The notes beneath the pieces are model-generated. The model was not told where the DNA came from, ran no database searches, and worked only from the letters and a program-made list of their open reading frames with translations. From positions 1,240,001 through 1,304,000 of the forward strand of contig NZ_JPOG01000001.1 in assembly GCF_000733765.1 (NCBI RefSeq): a DNA stretch of 64,000 bases. Reading direction: 5' to 3'. The stretch is from Algiphilus aromaticivorans DG1253. GTDB taxonomy: Bacteria > Pseudomonadota > Gammaproteobacteria > Nevskiales > Nevskiaceae. Position numbers and translations under genes: made by a program. Below, in pieces: positions 37,590-46,020 of this stretch (position 1 is its first letter; each line of letters begins with the position of its first letter).

Positions 37590-38375
37590 ATGTTCAGCGC
37601 AATTCTCACCCTGGTTGTAGTCCTCGTCGCGCTGATTGCCTCGGCCTTCAAGGTCCTGGCCGAGTACGAACGCGGCGTCATTCTCACCCTCGGGCGTTAT
37701 ACGGCGATGAAGGGGCCGGGCCTGATCATCGTCATCCCGGTGCTGCAGCGCATGCTCAAGGTCGACCTGCGTACCGTGGTCATGGACGTGCCGCCGCAGG
37801 ACGTCATCTCCCGCGACAATGTCTCGGTCTCGGTCAACGCGGTGGTCTATTTCCGCGTCATGGAGCCCTCCAAGGCCATGCTGCAGGTGGAGAACTACTA
37901 CGAGGCCATCAGCCAGCTCGCGCAGACGACGCTGCGTTCGGTGCTTGGCCAGCACGAACTCGACGAGATGCTCACCGAGCGCGACAAGCTCAATGCCGAC
38001 GTTCAGAAGATCCTGGACGAGCAGTCCGAGCCGTGGGGCGTCAAGGTGGCGAATGTCGAGATCAAGCATGTCGACCTCAACGACTCGATGATCCGCGCCA
38101 TGGCCCGTCAAGCCGAGGCCGAGCGCTCGCGGCGGGCCAAGGTGATCCACGCAACCGGCGAGCAGGAAGCGGCCGAGAAGCTCAGCCAGGCTGCAAAGGA
38201 GCTTTCGGCCCAGCCGCAGGCGCTGCAGCTGCGCTACATGCAGACGCTGATCGACGTCGCCGGCGACAAGAACTCGACCATCGTCTTCCCGCTGCCCATG
38301 GATCTGATCAAGCCCTTCATGGAGAAGGCCTGGGCCGACGCCGACAGGGCCAAGCGGGAACGCGAGCAGGGCTGA
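37590..38375 (+). CDS. Slipin / stomatin-family membrane protein
   Basis: A 261-residue SPFH/PHB-domain protein. A hydrophobic N-terminus (about 2-20) is followed by [49 protein letters not shown] and the closing helix [30 protein letters not shown]. Slipins form membrane microdomain scaffolds and are classic partners of the long NfeD protease encoded just upstream. Co-transcription is likely. Confidence 0.94.
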   Translation: MFSAILTLVVVLVALIASAFKVLAEYERGVILTLGRYTAMKGPGLIIVIPVLQRMLKVDLRTVVMDVPPQDVISRDNVSVSVNAVVYFRVMEPSKAMLQVENYYEAISQLAQTTLRSVLGQHELDEMLTERDKLNADVQKILDEQSEPWGVKVANVEIKHVDLNDSMIRAMARQAEAERSRRAKVIHATGEQEAAEKLSQAAKELSAQPQALQLRYMQTLIDVAGDKNSTIVFPLPMDLIKPFMEKAWADADRAKREREQG

Positions 38376-38423
38376 AGAACCCCTGGTATTTTCGGCGCTG
38401 GCTGCTAAACTACGCGGCCGCGT

Positions 38424-38499
<76 letters not shown>

Positions 38500-38510
38500 T
38501 TTCCGCTTGA

Positions 38511-38533
38511 AGCCGGCCATGCGCCGGCTTTTT
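38511..38533 (+). terminator. Rho-independent terminator after tRNA-Ala
   Basis: AGCCGGC (38511-38517) and GCCGGCT (38523-38529) form a stem with a 5-base loop, followed by a T-run to 38533. It ends 12 bases before the aminotransferase start. Confidence 0.82.
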
Positions 38534-38545
38534 CGTTTGTATGCC

Positions 38546-39772
38546 ATGAATCAGACCCATTCGGCCGCCCCCTCGGCAGCCCGCTACTTCGACCTGATGG
38601 TCCCCAACTACGCACCGGCGGACTTCGTGCCGGTGCGCGGCGAGGGCGCGCGCGTGTGGACAGCCGACGGTCGCGAGCTGATCGATCTCGGCGGCGGCAT
38701 CGCCGTCAATAGCCTGGGCCACTGCCATCCCGAACTGATTGCGGCGCTCACCGAGCAGGCCGGCATGCTCTGGCACGTCTCGAATGTCGTGACCAACGTT
38801 CCGGCGCTGGCGCTGGCGGAGAAACTGTGTGCGGAGACTTTCGCCGAGCGCGCCTTCTTCTGCAATTCCGGCGCCGAAGCGAACGAGGCCGCACTCAAGT
38901 TGGCGCGGCGCTACGCCAGCCTGAAGCACGGCGAGCACAAGCACGAGATCGTGAGCTTCTCGAATTCCTTCCACGGCCGGACACTGTTCACGGTCAGTGT
39001 TGGTGGCCAGCCGAAGTACAGCGAGCATTTCGGCCCGCTTCCCGGAGGCATCCGCCATCTGCCCTACAACGACATCGCCGCCGCCGAAGCCGCCATCGGT
39101 CCGCAGACCTGCGCGGTGATCGTCGAGCCTCTGCAGGGCGAGGGTGGCGTGATGCCAGCCGACCCGGCTTTTCTGGCGGCACTGCGCGCGGCCTGTGACC
39201 GGCACGATGCGCTGCTCGTCTTCGACGAAGTGCAGTCCGGCGTCGGCCGGACCGGCAGCCTCTACGCCTACATGCAGACGGAAGTGACACCCGATGTGCT
39301 GAGCACGGCGAAGGGGCTGGGCGGCGGTTTTCCTATCGGCGCGATGCTGACCACTGCGGAGATTGCCGCTTATCTGCCGGCTGGTACGCACGGCACCACT
39401 TTCGGCGGCAACCCGCTCGGCTGCGCGGTAGCCAAGCGCGTGCTGGACATCATCACCGAGCCGGACTTCCTGCACGGCGTGCAGCAGCGTGGCCTGGCCA
39501 TGCGCGCGGCGCTGCAGGACATGGCGGCGCGCCACGGCATCTTCGCGGGCGTGCGCGGCAGCGGTCTGCTGCTGGGGGCGGTGACGGCCGAACCCTGGCG
39601 CGGGCGCGCCGGGGAGATCGTCAGGGCCGGTCAGGCGGCCGGCGTCTGGTGCCTGGTTGCCGGCCCCGATGTCGTGCGCTTCGCGCCACCCTTGAATATC
39701 GACGAAGCCGAGCTGCAGGACGGTCTCGCCCGACTGGACAGCGCGCTGTCCAAGCTGAGCTCAGCGGCCTAG
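38546..39772 (+). CDS. argD: Class III aminotransferase, acetylornithine/succinylornithine type
   Basis: A 408-residue PLP enzyme of the ArgD/AstC family. Landmarks are GGGIAVNSLGHCHPEL, FFCNSGAEANEAALKLAR, SFHGRTL, LLVFDEVQSGVGRTGSLYAY and the Schiff-base Lys in STAKGLGGGFPIGAM. THGTTFGGNPLGCAVA closes the active site. It most likely uses N-acetylornithine in arginine synthesis; a role in arginine catabolism (AstC) cannot be excluded since no arg or ast genes are adjacent. The ATG lies just after the tRNA-Ala terminator. The 3' end overlaps convergent gspB by 12 bases. Confidence 0.9.
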   Translation: MNQTHSAAPSAARYFDLMVPNYAPADFVPVRGEGARVWTADGRELIDLGGGIAVNSLGHCHPELIAALTEQAGMLWHVSNVVTNVPALALAEKLCAETFAERAFFCNSGAEANEAALKLARRYASLKHGEHKHEIVSFSNSFHGRTLFTVSVGGQPKYSEHFGPLPGGIRHLPYNDIAAAEAAIGPQTCAVIVEPLQGEGGVMPADPAFLAALRAACDRHDALLVFDEVQSGVGRTGSLYAYMQTEVTPDVLSTAKGLGGGFPIGAMLTTAEIAAYLPAGTHGTTFGGNPLGCAVAKRVLDIITEPDFLHGVQQRGLAMRAALQDMAARHGIFAGVRGSGLLLGAVTAEPWRGRAGEIVRAGQAAGVWCLVAGPDVVRFAPPLNIDEAELQDGLARLDSALSKLSSAA

Positions 39773-40534
39773 GCGGCGCATCAGGCGCTGCCCGCGCCAT
39801 TCCAGAACGACGCCGTCGCGGGCGATACGCGCGATGCGCGCGCCGTTGGGCAGGCTGTCGCCCTCTACGAGACGGCGGCCGTCCACCCGGATGAAGCGCT
39901 CCTCGGCCTCTGGTGCCCAAGCGTGTACCTGGATCGTGAAATCGGGCATGCCGGCGCTGCGCGTGCTGGGTAGATCGCTTGCCTCGCTGGAAGCGCTCGA
40001 TGCCGGGATCTTGGTTTCCGAGGGGGCCTCCCCGGGCGTCTGAAAAACGTCACGTGGTTCTAGGCTGGTCTCGCTGCTGTTGTCGACGGTTGCCGGCGTC
40101 GGCGGTGCGGTTTGTTCTTGCTCCGCGAAAAGTGCGTCCAGGTTCTGGATGCGCCCAGCTTCATCCAGGCGCGCTCGTGGCAGCTCGGGTGCGTCAGACG
40201 AGAGCTCGGCGGGCGCGGCCGGTGGCGCAGGCGTGGGCGCCTGCTTCGTCTGCGGTGACGGAGCTGGCGGCGCGGTAGCGATGGGCGGCAGAGGCGTCGT
40301 AGAGGACGCAGTTGAGGACGCGGGGGGCGCGCCATCATTCCGGGGGGCCAGCTCCCGATAGGCGAGCACGGCCGCGACCGCGAGCAGGAGTGCCCCGATA
40401 ATCGATAGCCACCGCCTGTGATTTGCGCGCGGGTGATTGCTGCGTAGCGGGCCGGCGATCATGCCTCGGTCCGGCGGCTTGCCGAGGCGACGCTCGTCCT
40501 CGGCGCGGCGCAAGGCTTCCAGGATATGCGACAT
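39761..40534 (-). CDS. gspB: General secretion pathway protein GspB-like
   Basis: A 257-residue bitopic membrane protein. The N-terminal MSHILEALRRAEDERRLG is the GspB signature, followed by a membrane span (about residues 43-61), a long Pro/Ala/Ser-rich periplasmic linker (about 65-160) and a C-terminal domain, DFTIQVHAWAPEAEERFIRVDGRRLVEGD, of GspC/HR-like type. With GspA it helps place the type II secretion secretin in the outer membrane. It overlaps the gspA stop by one base. Confidence 0.92.
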   Translation of the reverse strand: MSHILEALRRAEDERRLGKPPDRGMIAGPLRSNHPRANHRRWLSIIGALLLAVAAVLAYRELAPRNDGAPPASSTASSTTPLPPIATAPPAPSPQTKQAPTPAPPAAPAELSSDAPELPRARLDEAGRIQNLDALFAEQEQTAPPTPATVDNSSETSLEPRDVFQTPGEAPSETKIPASSASSEASDLPSTRSAGMPDFTIQVHAWAPEAEERFIRVDGRRLVEGDSLPNGARIARIARDGVVLEWRGQRLMRRLGR

Positions 40535-42252
40535 CAGCCACCCTCCGGGCGCAAACGCGGTCCGTCATCCGGATGCAGCTTCTGCATCAGCATGAGCCGC
40601 GTCTTCTCGCCGACATGGCCGTCAACCTTCAATGCCTGGCTGCTCTGGAAGGCCTCGACGCGATCGCGCAGAGCGTTGTCGAAGTCCGACGCGGCCTCGG
40701 TGAGCATCGGCTGCTCCTCAATTTGAGCGAGGCTGCGGCGCAACCAGCGTACGGCCTCACCGCTGTCGCCCGGCCGGATCACTCCTTCCGGGCCGTAGTC
40801 ACGCCAGAAGAGCAGGAACTCGCCGCTCCAGAGTCGATCGAGCGCCGCGCGCGGCACCAAGGCGAGGCGGTCGTCAACGACGATCTCGGCGTGCGCATCG
40901 AAGAGCCGGCGCAGAAGGGCGTAGCGCTGCTCGCCGTCGGGCTCGACCAGCGTAAGAATGGCGGGACGGTCGTAGCGCCCCAGCGCCGCCCAGTCATTGC
41001 GCTCGCGTAGGCAGCGAAGTTGGGCATCGCGGATCGCCTCGCAGACCGGCTGCTCGCCGTCGAGGCGGATGGCGGCATCCCACTGGCCGAGCAGCAGAGC
41101 GACCTGCTCTCCGAGTGAAGGCAGGCCGGCGAGCATGGCCGCGGTGTCGGTAACGCGCGGCATGCGGAGTGGCTCGATGGCGGGCTCATCAACGCCGCGC
41201 GAGTCGGGATCGGGGCTCTCGGTAACGGATTCGGGCGCGGTCGGCGGCGTGGCGGGGGGCTCCGGTCGAGGTGTTTGGGGGGCTTGGGGCGTCACCGCTG
41301 CGGCGTCCACTTGCGCGTCGGGCGCAGCGTTCGGCGCGGGGTCCAGGCTCCACCACCAGGCGGAGGCGATCATGCCGGCGAGTGCCACGCCAGGAACCCA
41401 AGGCAGTGCGGGTCGCCAGCGCTGCCAGGCCGAGGTGCCCGGCCGGCGGCCGTGGCCGAGGCTGCGCGCGGCCTCGGCTACTCGTGCGGCGCTGACTCGC
41501 GCCTCGTTGGCCCCGTAGGCGGCGAGCAGCGCGCGGTCGCAGAGCACATTGATCAAACGCGGCACGCCGCCCGAATGGCGGTAGACGGCGCGCATGGCCG
41601 CCGCGTCAAAGATGGCGGCCTCGCCGCCGGCTACGCGCAGGCGGTGGGCGATGTACTCGCAGGTCTCGTCACGGCTCAGCGCAGTGAGATGGAAGCACGC
41701 GGTGATGCGCTGTGCCAGCTGGCGCAGACCGGGCCGAGCCAGCAACTCGTCGAGCTCGGGCTGACCGATCAGCATGATGCGCAGCAGCTTCTGCTTGCTG
41801 GTCTCCAGATTGGTCAGCAGGCGCACCTGCTCCAGCAGATCCTCCGAGAGGTTCTGTGCCTCGTCGATGATCAGCACCGTGCGCCGATTCTGCGAGTGCG
41901 TGGCGAGCAGGTGCCGGTTGAGCGCGTCGACCAGGCCCTTGAGCGAGATGGGTTCTGCATAGGCGACGTCCAGCTCGTCGCAAATCGACTGCAGGAACTC
42001 CGGCGCGGTCTGGCGCGGGTTCAGGATCAGCGCAACGTCGACCTCCGGCATGCGCTGCTCCAGCAGCGTGCGGATGACAGTGGTCTTGCCGGTGCCCACC
42101 TCGCCGGTAAGCTGTACGAAGCCACCCGACTCGCCGGTGCCGTAGAGCAGATGTGCCAGCGCCTCGTGATGGCGCGGCGACAGATACAGGAAGGCCGGAT
42201 CCGGCGTGATCGAGAACGGCGGCTCGCGGAAGTGGAAGAAGTGCGTGTACAA
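40534..42252 (-). CDS. gspA: ExeA/GspA AAA ATPase with peptidoglycan-binding domain
   Basis: A 572-residue GspA/ExeA. FHFREPPFSITPDPAFLYLSPRHHEALAHLLYG opens an AAA+ module with Walker A GEVGTGKTTV (about residues 50-58), Walker B VLIIDEAQNL and SGGVPRLINVLCDRALL. A membrane span (about 285-303) and a Pro-rich linker lead to a periplasmic C39-like region and a terminal peptidoglycan-binding repeat (VRWLRRSLAQI...VEAFQSSQALKVDGHVGEKT). It helps insert the T2SS secretin through peptidoglycan. The start is TTG; the family begins exactly here. Confidence 0.93.
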   Translation of the reverse strand: MYTHFFHFREPPFSITPDPAFLYLSPRHHEALAHLLYGTGESGGFVQLTGEVGTGKTTVIRTLLEQRMPEVDVALILNPRQTAPEFLQSICDELDVAYAEPISLKGLVDALNRHLLATHSQNRRTVLIIDEAQNLSEDLLEQVRLLTNLETSKQKLLRIMLIGQPELDELLARPGLRQLAQRITACFHLTALSRDETCEYIAHRLRVAGGEAAIFDAAAMRAVYRHSGGVPRLINVLCDRALLAAYGANEARVSAARVAEAARSLGHGRRPGTSAWQRWRPALPWVPGVALAGMIASAWWWSLDPAPNAAPDAQVDAAAVTPQAPQTPRPEPPATPPTAPESVTESPDPDSRGVDEPAIEPLRMPRVTDTAAMLAGLPSLGEQVALLLGQWDAAIRLDGEQPVCEAIRDAQLRCLRERNDWAALGRYDRPAILTLVEPDGEQRYALLRRLFDAHAEIVVDDRLALVPRAALDRLWSGEFLLFWRDYGPEGVIRPGDSGEAVRWLRRSLAQIEEQPMLTEAASDFDNALRDRVEAFQSSQALKVDGHVGEKTRLMLMQKLHPDDGPRLRPEGG

Positions 42253-42260
42253 GGTCGGCG

Positions 42261-42278
42261 CCCGGAGCGCCCTCCGGG
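42261..42278 (-). promoter_or_regulatory. Hairpin covering the gspA ribosome-binding region
   Basis: CCCGGAG (42261-42267) and CTCCGGG (42272-42278) form a 7-base-pair stem. On the minus strand the GGAGGG that would bind the ribosome lies in this stem, about 10 bases before the TTG start. It sits between tRNA-Arg and gspA, which share a strand. Confidence 0.45.
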
Positions 42279-42291
42279 AAGAGCGAAGAGA

Positions 42292-42368
42292 TGGCGTCCC
42301 TGGCAGGATTCGAACCTGCGACCTGCCGCTTAGGAGGCGGCCGCTCTATCCGACTGAGCTACAGGGAC
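42292..42368 (-). tRNA. tRNA-Arg (CCT)
   Basis: On the minus strand, GTCCCTG pairs with CAGGGAC. The anticodon loop CTCCTAA gives CCT, reading AGG. The T-arm is GCAGG-TTCGAAT-CCTGC. Discriminator G and an encoded CCA end the gene at 42292, only 39 bases before the gspA start. Confidence 0.95.
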
Positions 42369-42515
42369 CGGCAGCTGCACAGGATAACGGTTCGCAAATT
42401 CGCTGGTAGCGGCGTGAGCGGTCCGATTCGGCCGATGCAATGGCTTGTGGCGGCCGGCCAGCACCCGTAGTATCCGGCGGAATACAATCACGAAATCAGC
42501 GTGCAAGGGGATTCG

Positions 42516-44450
42516 ATGCGCAAGCACGATGTTCGGAATCTGGGCGGGATCTTCCTGCTGTCCATCTTTGCGGCCGCCTGTGGGGGGGACGCCGAACTCG
42601 GTGGGCCGGGCGGCGATGACGATACGGACGACGACACCACCGTCAGCAGCATCGTTTTGTTGACGAGCAGCACGCAGCTTCCTTCCAGCGCCAGCGTTGC
42701 CGAGGATGGTGTCGAGCTGACGGCCATCGCCAGGAATGCTGGTGGCACTGTGGTGGAAGGCGCGACGATCAGCTTCGGCGCTAGTTCCGGCGCCACGCTG
42801 CAGGTGCTTGATGCGGAAACGACGGAAGCCGGCCGCGCTTCGGCAATTCTGACGACTCCCGGCGATGCCCGCAATCGCAGCATCACCGTTACCGCATCCG
42901 GAGGCGGGGCACAAAGCAGCCAGACGGTGGATGTGGTGGGAACCCGATTGGAAATATCCGGGCCGCAGGCAATCCGCCCTTCGGCGAGCGAGTCCTTCGA
43001 GGTGCGTCTCGTTGATGCAGCCGGGCGGCCGATTTCGGGCCAGCGTATCGATATCGGCTCGTCAAACGGCAATACAGTTGATCCCGCATCCGTCACCACG
43101 GATGGTACCGGCCGCGCGAGCGTTACCGTCACTGCAACGGTGCCGGGTGAGGACACGCTGAGCTTCGAGGGTTTCGGCTTGAGCGAAGAGGCGAGCTTTC
43201 TCACCTCCCGTTTCCAGATCGAGTTCCTGGATCCGGAGGAGGATCTGGAAGCCAGCTTTCAGGATGACGTCGATATCGAGGTCGAGATCAGCGAGCAGGG
43301 TAGCCCGGCGGTTGGCGAGAATGTTGAGTTCTCTGCGACGCGTGGGGATCTTTCGGCTCTGAGCGGTCAGACCGACGCGCAGGGTCGTGCCCGAGTCACG
43401 CTAAGTTCGCAGAGCAGCGATGGTGCGGGCCCGGTGTTGATTACCGCCAAAGGTCCCGAAGGCGACGAAAGCGTGGAGCGTTCGCGCCAGATTGAGTTGG
43501 TCAGTACCATGCCGGAGTTCATTACCCTGCAGCCTGAGCCAGCGACCCTCGGTCGTAACGAGGAGTCCGTCATCACTGCCCGAGTGACTGACGGCGACGG
43601 TAATCCGGTGAAGAACGAGACAGTTCGGTTCTCGCTCTCGGATAACTCGGCCGGCGGGATCACGGTTGGTATTGCTACCACCGATACGCAGGGTATTGCT
43701 CGTACGACTTACCAACCCGGTGAAACGGGATCTGACACCGAGTCCGTGGTCGTCACGGCGAGCATCGGTGACCCTGAGATCGCTAGCGATGACGTAAATC
43801 TGACGGTGCGCGCCGCGCCGCTTTTCATCGTCCTGGGCTCGGATAACCAAATTTCGAAGAACGGCGAGGATGCCACTTATTCGAAGATCTACAACGCGAT
43901 CATCACGGATGCCGCGGGGAATCCGCCCCCGGAGGACACCGAGTTTCGCTTGACCTTGCGTTCGCTGGAGTATCAGAAAGGGGCTTACACGCGAGGCGCC
44001 GAGCGCTGGATCCAGGTGACGACCGTGGACAGTAGCGATCCCTTCTACGGCACGCCGAATCCGGATCCGGCACGTGAATTTGGGCCCTATTTCGGGCAGG
44101 GGCCCTTCGGTTGCCGCTCGGAGGATCCGCTGGGCACCGGCGATCTCAACCGGTCGGATGATTACAACGGCAACGGCAACATCGATCCGCCGGCGGTCGC
44201 CAGCGCGCCCAACACTGCGGAGATCAACGAAAATGGTGTAGCCAGCTTCGAGCTGCGCTGGGCGCAGAGCGTGGCGCAGTGGGTGCTGGTGCGGCTCAGC
44301 GTTACGGCGCGGGTGGACGGCACCGAGAGCACACGTCGACTTGATTTCACGCTTCCGGTGGCGGCCGAGGACGTCAACGATCTCGACATCACGCCCCCTA
44401 ACCTCATCAGCCCCTTCGGCACCGCCGACGAGTGCGTGAATCCGAGTTGA
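42516..44450 (+). CDS. Bacterial Ig-like (Big) domain lipoprotein
   Basis: A 644-residue exported lipoprotein (lipobox FAAAC, Cys22; AAGGGG 6 bases before the ATG). After an acidic linker come at least four repeats of about 100 residues with the Big_1/invasin pattern, for example DSVELTAIARNAGGTVVEGATISF-type openings and DAQGRARVTLSS or DTQGIARTTYQPG closings. The C-terminal 150 residues differ and contain DDYNGNGNID, a calcium-binding-like loop, and a probable Cys pair (FGCRSED, DECVNPS). An adhesin or surface structural role is inferred; nothing enzymatic is visible. It ends facing a two-TM protein gene. Confidence 0.8.
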   Translation: MRKHDVRNLGGIFLLSIFAAACGGDAELGGPGGDDDTDDDTTVSSIVLLTSSTQLPSSASVAEDGVELTAIARNAGGTVVEGATISFGASSGATLQVLDAETTEAGRASAILTTPGDARNRSITVTASGGGAQSSQTVDVVGTRLEISGPQAIRPSASESFEVRLVDAAGRPISGQRIDIGSSNGNTVDPASVTTDGTGRASVTVTATVPGEDTLSFEGFGLSEEASFLTSRFQIEFLDPEEDLEASFQDDVDIEVEISEQGSPAVGENVEFSATRGDLSALSGQTDAQGRARVTLSSQSSDGAGPVLITAKGPEGDESVERSRQIELVSTMPEFITLQPEPATLGRNEESVITARVTDGDGNPVKNETVRFSLSDNSAGGITVGIATTDTQGIARTTYQPGETGSDTESVVVTASIGDPEIASDDVNLTVRAAPLFIVLGSDNQISKNGEDATYSKIYNAIITDAAGNPPPEDTEFRLTLRSLEYQKGAYTRGAERWIQVTTVDSSDPFYGTPNPDPAREFGPYFGQGPFGCRSEDPLGTGDLNRSDDYNGNGNIDPPAVASAPNTAEINENGVASFELRWAQSVAQWVLVRLSVTARVDGTESTRRLDFTLPVAAEDVNDLDITPPNLISPFGTADECVNPS

Positions 44451-44462
44451 AGTGGCTCCGCA

Positions 44463-44485
44463 GGCGACCGCTGCGCGCGGTCGCC
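44463..44485. terminator. Strong hairpin between convergent genes
   Basis: GGCGACCG (44463-44470) pairs with CGGTCGCC (44478-44485) around a 7-base loop. It lies between the stops of the Big lipoprotein and the two-TM protein genes and could end transcription in both directions, but no T-run follows. Confidence 0.4.
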
Positions 44486-44487
44486 GT

Positions 44488-44847
44488 CTAGCGGTCTTCC
44501 TGGCGGGTCATCCAACGTATGGATAGGCCGTGGCCGAGCCCGATAATCAGCGCGGCCAGCCCGGCGAAGAACCAGCGCTCGGCCTCGCGCTTGGGGCGCT
44601 CGTGTACGCCGCGAATCTCCGCCTGAAGGCGCTGCTCCAGCGCCTGGCGGCGCTCGCCCTGGATAGGGCTGAGGTGCGGGCCGCGGCGCTCTTCCAGCGC
44701 TTCCAGCTGCTGGATCGCTTGCTGCTCGATCTGCCGTTCGCTCATCGGCTCGAAGCGATAGAGCGTTTCGCCGTGATAGGCGACTAGCCCTCCACCCACC
44801 GCAACCAGTAGTAGCGGGATCGTGTAGGGATTGCGTCGGCGCAGCAT
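44488..44847 (-). CDS. Small two-TM membrane protein, unrecognised family
   Basis: A 119-residue protein that was not recognised. It has a basic start (MLRRRNPYT), a membrane span (about 9-24), a charged helical segment rich in Gln/Glu/Arg (about 35-88, with EQQAIQQLEALEERR and RQALEQRLQAEI, probably a coiled coil) and a second span (about 93-110). The ATG follows AAGGA; a longer reading adds 28 residues without a signal. It is the middle of three genes encoding exported or membrane proteins. Confidence 0.6.
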   Translation of the reverse strand: MLRRRNPYTIPLLLVAVGGGLVAYHGETLYRFEPMSERQIEQQAIQQLEALEERRGPHLSPIQGERRQALEQRLQAEIRGVHERPKREAERWFFAGLAALIIGLGHGLSIRWMTRQEDR

Positions 44848-44973
44848 GCGGATTCCTTGATCGGGCAGGTGCAAAGGGTTGCGGGAGCGGGCAGCATACT
44901 TGTCCGTCCGGACATATGTCCCCGCTGGCACTATCCTCGGCGATGCACTTGGCTGCCGTTTTTCAGGTGGGGA

Positions 44974-45804
44974 TCAGGCCCCCGAGCCACGCACGATATC
45001 CAGGTTGGGGCGCCTCAGTATTTCCCGCGCGCGCCGCAGCTGGGGCGGCAGGCGGGTTACACCGATAGTGCCGGCGTCGACGGCATTAGTGCCGATGCCG
45101 CCGAGGATTGCGCCGACGGTGACCAGAACGCCGACAGCGCGTCCTTCCTGGTCGAGCACACCGGCGCCAGAGTCGCCGGGCGTGGCGACTCCGGTCAGTA
45201 TGATTTGGTCGGGATTGGTCATGGACAGCGCCAGCGCGCTGCGAGCAGGGAGCAGCTGGCCGGTCACCAGCCCGCTGCCGTAGTAGCGCAGCACGGTGGG
45301 GCCGCTGCTCAGTTCCTCGTTGATGCCGGTCGGGCCCCCAAAGTGGCAGCTGCTAGGGTTCGACGCTACGCCGTTGGCGATGCGGATCAGGGCAAAATCC
45401 TTGGGTGGGGAAAGCACGGCGTAGGCGAAGCGCCCGATGCGGTTGCCGTTGATATCGAACGCCTCCGGCCCGGAACCGGTGTGCCAACTCGTTTCGCCGG
45501 CATCCTCGCCGCCGAGCGCGCTCTCGCCGAGTACACAGTGGCCGGCTGTGCCGATGTACTCAGTGCCGGCACCGTCGCGGTAGACGAAGTTCAAGGTGCA
45601 CTGGCTGCCTCCGACGAAAACGGCAGCACCGGGGCGCACGCCCTCGCAGCGACTGATACCTACGGGAGCGGCATCCCGGGGCGCGGGCCCACTGCTACTG
45701 TCGGCCATCGGGGCGCCGTCGCTGGATTGGTCAGTTTCCGGCCCGCAGCCGGCGAACAGGGCAACCGTCAGCAGTGACAGGATGCTTATCGTGTGTCGTT
45801 TCAT
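44974..45804 (-). CDS. Trypsin-like serine protease lipoprotein
   Basis: A 276-residue S1-type protease with a lipoprotein signal (lipobox LFAGC, Cys20). The triad is visible: His in YIGTAGHCVL, Asp in KDFALIRIA and Ser in TPGDSGAGVL. Four Cys residues (SRCEG, SQCTL, GHC, SSCHF) could make two disulfides. The mature N-terminus is Ser/Asp-rich, so the protease probably hangs on a flexible linker from the outer membrane. No inhibitor or partner gene is evident; the substrate is unknown. Confidence 0.82.
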   Translation of the reverse strand: MKRHTISILSLLTVALFAGCGPETDQSSDGAPMADSSSGPAPRDAAPVGISRCEGVRPGAAVFVGGSQCTLNFVYRDGAGTEYIGTAGHCVLGESALGGEDAGETSWHTGSGPEAFDINGNRIGRFAYAVLSPPKDFALIRIANGVASNPSSCHFGGPTGINEELSSGPTVLRYYGSGLVTGQLLPARSALALSMTNPDQIILTGVATPGDSGAGVLDQEGRAVGVLVTVGAILGGIGTNAVDAGTIGVTRLPPQLRRAREILRRPNLDIVRGSGA

Positions 45805-46020
45805 TGTGGCCTCCCCGCGGCGCGACGCGCTTCGCTCCCTTTCGGCGAGAGGGTAGCGCTTTGGCAGATATCCGGCATAAGGGCTCGGCAAACGGTGCCG
45901 CATTTTTCGTCGGTTTCCCGGTTTGCGATGCAACAGGATCGGCTATGGCGCTGCATACTAGAGAGTGCCGCGCGCATGTTGTCAGCGCGTTCTGATACCG
46001 CGAGCATGGGAGATACAGGG

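Noticed and set aside
42481-42515. Earlier GTG start at 42501 for the Big-domain lipoprotein
   Set aside because: The AAGGGG site lies inside that extension and is correctly spaced for the ATG at 42516.
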